Origin: Pseudomonas lini
GTDB lineage: Bacteria; Pseudomonadota; Gammaproteobacteria; Pseudomonadales; Pseudomonadaceae
Direction of reading: 5' to 3'
NCBI RefSeq assembly: GCF_964063345.1
Contig: NZ_OZ061318.1
Coordinates: 3,410,001-3,474,000, forward strand
Length of the DNA stretch: 64,000 bases
A model generated the notes under the pieces. It had not been told where the DNA came from. It did no database searches and saw nothing but the letters and a program-made list of their open reading frames with translations. Within the stretch, counting starts at the first letter, position 1. Each line of letters begins with the position of its first letter. The translations under genes were made by a program, and so were the position numbers. Shown here piece after piece: positions 61,147 through 64,000 of this stretch.

Positions 61147-61965
61147 ATGTCGCGTCGTATCTCCCCCGTCATACCCGGCTTCGGGCTGACGCTGGGCTAC
61201 ACCTTGGTGTACCTCAGCCTGATTGTGCTCATTCCACTGGCGGCGATGTTCGTGCATGCCGCTCAACTTACCTGGGATCAGTTCTGGGCCATCATCTCGG
61301 CGCCACGGGTGCTGGCGGCGCTGAAGCTGAGCTTCGGCACCGCGCTCTATGCCGCGATCATCAACGGCATCATTGGCACGCTGCTGGCCTGGGTGCTGGT
61401 GCGCTACACGTTCCCCGGCCGCAAAGTCATCGACGCGATGATCGACCTGCCCTTTGCTTTGCCCACTGCGGTGGCCGGTATCGCGCTGACCGCGCTGTAC
61501 ACCCCCACCGGTCTGGTGGGTCAGTTCGCGGCGGACCTGGGGTTCAAGATCGCCTATACCCCCCTTGGCATCACGCTGGCGCTGACTTTCGTGACGCTTC
61601 CTTTCGTGGTACGTACCGTACAGCCTGTACTGGCCGATATTCCCCGTGAAGTGGAGGAAGCAGCGGCATGCCTCGGCGCCAGACCGTTACAGGTTTTCCG
61701 CCATATTCTGGTGCCCGCGTTGTTGCCAGCCTGGCTGACCGGTTTCGCTTTGGCCTTTGCCCGCGGGGTCGGCGAGTATGGTTCGGTGATTTTTATCGCC
61801 GGCAACATGCCGATGAAAACCGAAATTCTGCCGCTGCTGATCATGGTCAAGCTCGACCAGTACGATTACACCGGCGCCACCTCCATTGGTGTACTGATGC
61901 TGGTGGTTTCCTTTGTTCTGTTGCTGCTGATCAACTTGCTGCAGCGGCGCATCGAAACCCCATAA
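61147..61965 (+). CDS. cysT: Sulfate/thiosulfate ABC transporter permease CysT (CysU)
   Basis: A 272-residue inner-membrane permease with six hydrophobic segments and the conserved loop [20 protein letters not shown] followed by [20 protein letters not shown]. With CysW it forms the channel for sulfate taken from Sbp. AAGGA precedes the ATG. It is followed 13 bases later by cysW. Confidence 0.95.
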   Translation: MSRRISPVIPGFGLTLGYTLVYLSLIVLIPLAAMFVHAAQLTWDQFWAIISAPRVLAALKLSFGTALYAAIINGIIGTLLAWVLVRYTFPGRKVIDAMIDLPFALPTAVAGIALTALYTPTGLVGQFAADLGFKIAYTPLGITLALTFVTLPFVVRTVQPVLADIPREVEEAAACLGARPLQVFRHILVPALLPAWLTGFALAFARGVGEYGSVIFIAGNMPMKTEILPLLIMVKLDQYDYTGATSIGVLMLVVSFVLLLLINLLQRRIETP

Positions 61966-61978
61966 GGAGGCGCGAATC

Positions 61979-62848
61979 ATGTCCCAATCGTCTATTGCAG
62001 CTGCCTCCTCGAACGCCTCCCGCCGTGGTAGTGCCACGTCGCGGCGAATCCTCATCGGTCTTGGCTGGCTGGTCTTCGCACTGTTTTTGTTATTGCCGTT
62101 GTTCATCGTGGTGTCCCAAGGCCTGAAGCTGGGCCTGGGGGCGTTCTTCACCGCGATCTTCGAGCCGGACGCCTTGTCGGCGTTGAAACTCACCGTGATT
62201 GCGGTGCTGATTTCGGTGCCGCTGAACCTGGTGTTCGGTGTCAGCGCGGCGTGGTGCGTGAGCAAATACTCGTTCCGCGGCAAGAGCATGCTGGTGACCC
62301 TGATCGACCTGCCGTTCTCGGTGTCGCCGGTGATCGCAGGTCTGGTCTACGTATTGATGTTCGGCGCCCAGGGCCTTTTCGGCCCGTGGTTGCAGGATCA
62401 CGACATCCAGATCGTCTTCGCCTTGCCAGGCATTGTGCTGGCGACGATTTTCGTCACCGTGCCATTCGTGGCCCGTGAGTTGATCCCGCTGATGCAGGAA
62501 CAAGGCACTCAGGAAGAAGAGGCCGCACGCCTGCTCGGCGCCAATGGCTGGCAGATGTTCTGGCACGTCACCGTTCCCAATATCAAATGGGGCCTGATCT
62601 ATGGCGTGGTGCTCTGCACTGCGCGAGCGATGGGTGAGTTCGGTGCGGTGTCGGTGGTTTCCGGGCACATTCGCGGGGTGACCAACACTCTGCCGCTGCA
62701 CGTCGAGATCCTCTACAACGAATACAACCACGTGGCCGCGTTCGCCGTGGCGAGCCTGTTGCTGATCCTGGCGCTCTTCATCCTGCTGCTCAAGCAGTGG
62801 AGCGAAAACCGTATTAACCGCCTGCGCGCCAGCGCCGCGGAGGAATAA
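61979..62848 (+). CDS. cysW: Sulfate/thiosulfate ABC transporter permease CysW
   Basis: A 289-residue permease with six membrane segments and the loop [20 protein letters not shown], plus the family ending [20 protein letters not shown] and [11 protein letters not shown]. It has a longer N-terminal Ser/Ala-rich lead ([15 protein letters not shown]) than E. coli CysW. AAGGAGG lies before its ATG. It pairs with CysT. Confidence 0.95.
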   Translation: MSQSSIAAASSNASRRGSATSRRILIGLGWLVFALFLLLPLFIVVSQGLKLGLGAFFTAIFEPDALSALKLTVIAVLISVPLNLVFGVSAAWCVSKYSFRGKSMLVTLIDLPFSVSPVIAGLVYVLMFGAQGLFGPWLQDHDIQIVFALPGIVLATIFVTVPFVARELIPLMQEQGTQEEEAARLLGANGWQMFWHVTVPNIKWGLIYGVVLCTARAMGEFGAVSVVSGHIRGVTNTLPLHVEILYNEYNHVAAFAVASLLLILALFILLLKQWSENRINRLRASAAEE

Positions 62849-62851
62849 GTC

Positions 62852-63841
62852 ATGTCGATCGAAGTGCGTAACGTCAGCAAGAACTTCCACGCGTTCAAGG
62901 CGCTGGACAACATCAGCCTGGACATTCAAAGCGGCGAGCTGGTGGCGCTGCTGGGGCCGTCCGGCTGCGGCAAAACCACGTTGCTGCGAATCATCGCCGG
63001 CCTGGAAACCCCGGATCAGGGCAACATCGTGTTTCATGGTGAAGACGTTTCCGGCCACGACGTGCGTGATCGCAATGTCGGTTTCGTGTTCCAGCACTAC
63101 GCCCTGTTCCGCCACATGACAGTGTTCGACAACGTCGCATTCGGCCTGCGCATGAAGCCAAAAAACCAGCGTCCGAATGAAAGCCAGATCGCGGTGAAAG
63201 TCCACGAACTGCTGAACATGGTGCAGCTGGATTGGTTGGCCGATCGCTACCCGGAACAACTCTCCGGCGGCCAGCGTCAGCGCATCGCGTTGGCCCGTGC
63301 CTTGGCGGTGGAGCCGAAAGTGTTGCTGCTCGACGAACCCTTCGGTGCCCTCGACGCCAAGGTCCGTAAAGAACTGCGTCGCTGGCTCGCACGGCTGCAC
63401 GAAGACATCAACCTGACCTCGGTGTTCGTGACCCACGACCAGGAAGAAGCAATGGAAGTCGCCGACCGGATCGTGGTGATGAACAAGGGTGTGATCGAAC
63501 AGATCGGCTCACCGGGTGACGTCTACGAAAACCCGGCCAGCGATTTCGTCTATCACTTCCTCGGCGATTCGAACCGTCTGCATTTGGGCGAAGACCGGCA
63601 CGTGCTGTTCCGTCCACACGAAGTGTCGTTGTCGCGCCATGAACTGGAAGACCACCACGCGGCTGAAGTGCGCGATATTCGTCCGCTGGGCGCTACCACG
63701 CGGGTGACGTTGAAGGTTGAAGGCCAGAGCGAGTTGATCGAAGCGGAAGTGGTGAAGGATCACGACAGCCTGGTTGGATTGGCGAAGGGTGAGACGTTGT
63801 TCTTCAAGCCCAAGGTTTGGCAGAAAGTCGCCAACATCTAA
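62852..63841 (+). CDS. cysA: Sulfate/thiosulfate ABC transporter ATP-binding protein CysA
   Basis: A 329-residue ATPase. Walker [13 protein letters not shown]-loop [12 protein letters not shown], signature [15 protein letters not shown], Walker [15 protein letters not shown] and H-loop [14 protein letters not shown]. The C-terminal ~90 residues ([20 protein letters not shown]) are the regulatory TOBE-like domain of CysA/PotA-type ATPases. It starts 3 bases after the cysW stop and ends the operon, before a REPIN. Confidence 0.95.
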   Translation: MSIEVRNVSKNFHAFKALDNISLDIQSGELVALLGPSGCGKTTLLRIIAGLETPDQGNIVFHGEDVSGHDVRDRNVGFVFQHYALFRHMTVFDNVAFGLRMKPKNQRPNESQIAVKVHELLNMVQLDWLADRYPEQLSGGQRQRIALARALAVEPKVLLLDEPFGALDAKVRKELRRWLARLHEDINLTSVFVTHDQEEAMEVADRIVVMNKGVIEQIGSPGDVYENPASDFVYHFLGDSNRLHLGEDRHVLFRPHEVSLSRHELEDHHAAEVRDIRPLGATTRVTLKVEGQSELIEAEVVKDHDSLVGLAKGETLFFKPKVWQKVANI

Positions 63842-63848
63842 AGCAAAA

Positions 63849-63942
63849 GCATCGCGGGCAAGTCGGATCGCCGCACCGCCGCTCCCACAGGGGATTTGTG
63901 AACGACACAGATCACTGTGGGAGCGGGCTTGCCCGCGATGGC
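63849..63942. repeat. REPIN with hybrid left arm
   Basis: The right arm is an ordinary family-A REP (TGTGGGAGCGGGCTTGCCCG). The left arm is ATCGCGGGCAAG, then TCGGATCGCCGCACCGC, then CGCTCCCACAG; the middle replaces the usual CCCG. This is a variant element. Confidence 0.8.
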
Positions 63943-63945
63943 GTC

Positions 63946-64000
63946 CTACACCGCTGCGTTTTTCTGACGCAAACGCACACCCCCCACCCGCGCCTCGATC
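63946..64000 (-). CDS. Possible C-terminal end of a minus-strand gene
   Basis: On the minus strand a frame enters from the right edge and ends at a TAG (63946-63948), encoding IEARVGGVRLRQKNAAV. The 17 codons are too few to identify a family. It is immediately followed by the REPIN, as a gene end usually is in this window. Confidence 0.25.
   Translation of the reverse strand, partial: IEARVGGVRLRQKNAAV

Overview
The window is chromosomal DNA of a Pseudomonas of the P. fluorescens complex. The evidence is high GC, the gene families present (oscA-sbp-cysTWA, gabDT, pgaABCD, slipin/NfeD, DUF2789), and numerous REP/REPIN palindromes with cores such as GGGAGCGGGCTTGCCCGC. There is no prophage, integrase, transposase or CRISPR array. 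One tRNA (Arg, anticodon CCG) is present.

Layout. 1-2201: end of a NitT/TauT-type ABC importer operon (binding protein, ATPase, permease). 2404-3324: LysR regulator. 3566-7775: EmrB/EmrA/NodT-type tripartite drug efflux operon. 8058-12253: an unusual export operon with a periplasmic adaptor, a GAF-HlyD fusion and an M50 zinc protease-HlyD fusion. 12280-13849: GNAT acetyltransferase, DUF6916 protein and an MdpB-like collar-domain protein. 14096-28427: GT39-type glycosyltransferase, sulfotransferase, a 2,629-residue DUF4347/Ig-repeat adhesin, TolC-like lipoprotein, APS kinase, Asp/Asn beta-hydroxylase and a second sulfotransferase. 28547-29856: slipin and NfeD. 30069-31244: YbaK-type deacylase, DUF2789 protein, lone Phd-type antitoxin. 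31344-36403: MarR-controlled FUSC/DUF1656/HlyD/OMF aromatic-acid type efflux operon. 36485-38913: two proteins of unknown role (one DUF945). 39331-45705: pgaABCD for poly-N-acetylglucosamine. 45877-48105: Rieske/FAD oxidoreductase and a PEBP-family protein. 48193-51169: VWA lipoprotein, ECF-type sigma factor and a putative anti-sigma. 51251-51794: two small genes and the tRNA. 52144-55053: gabD, gabT. 55177-57513: HDOD response regulator and PAS-GGDEF diguanylate cyclase. 57802-58986: acyl desaturase. 59134-59415: wreck of an EAL protein. 59595-63841: oscA, sbp, cysT, cysW, cysA for sulfate uptake.

The most interesting region is 8058-28427. It reads as one functional unit: a giant repetitive surface protein, a dedicated tripartite exporter that lacks any ABC ATPase but has a membrane zinc protease carrying its own HlyD arm, and enzymes able to hydroxylate Asp/Asn, make PAPS, transfer sulfate and transfer sugars. 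The logic resembles the Xanthomonas Rax system (sulfated RaxX, RaxST, RaxA/B/C, RaxP/Q), but scaled to a 2.6-kilo-residue adhesin. Each of its 18 Ig-like repeats ends in a conserved Asn-Tyr motif. With pgaABCD and the GGDEF protein nearby, the window is rich in attachment and matrix functions. The functional link between cluster genes is inferred from gene order and family knowledge, not shown experimentally.
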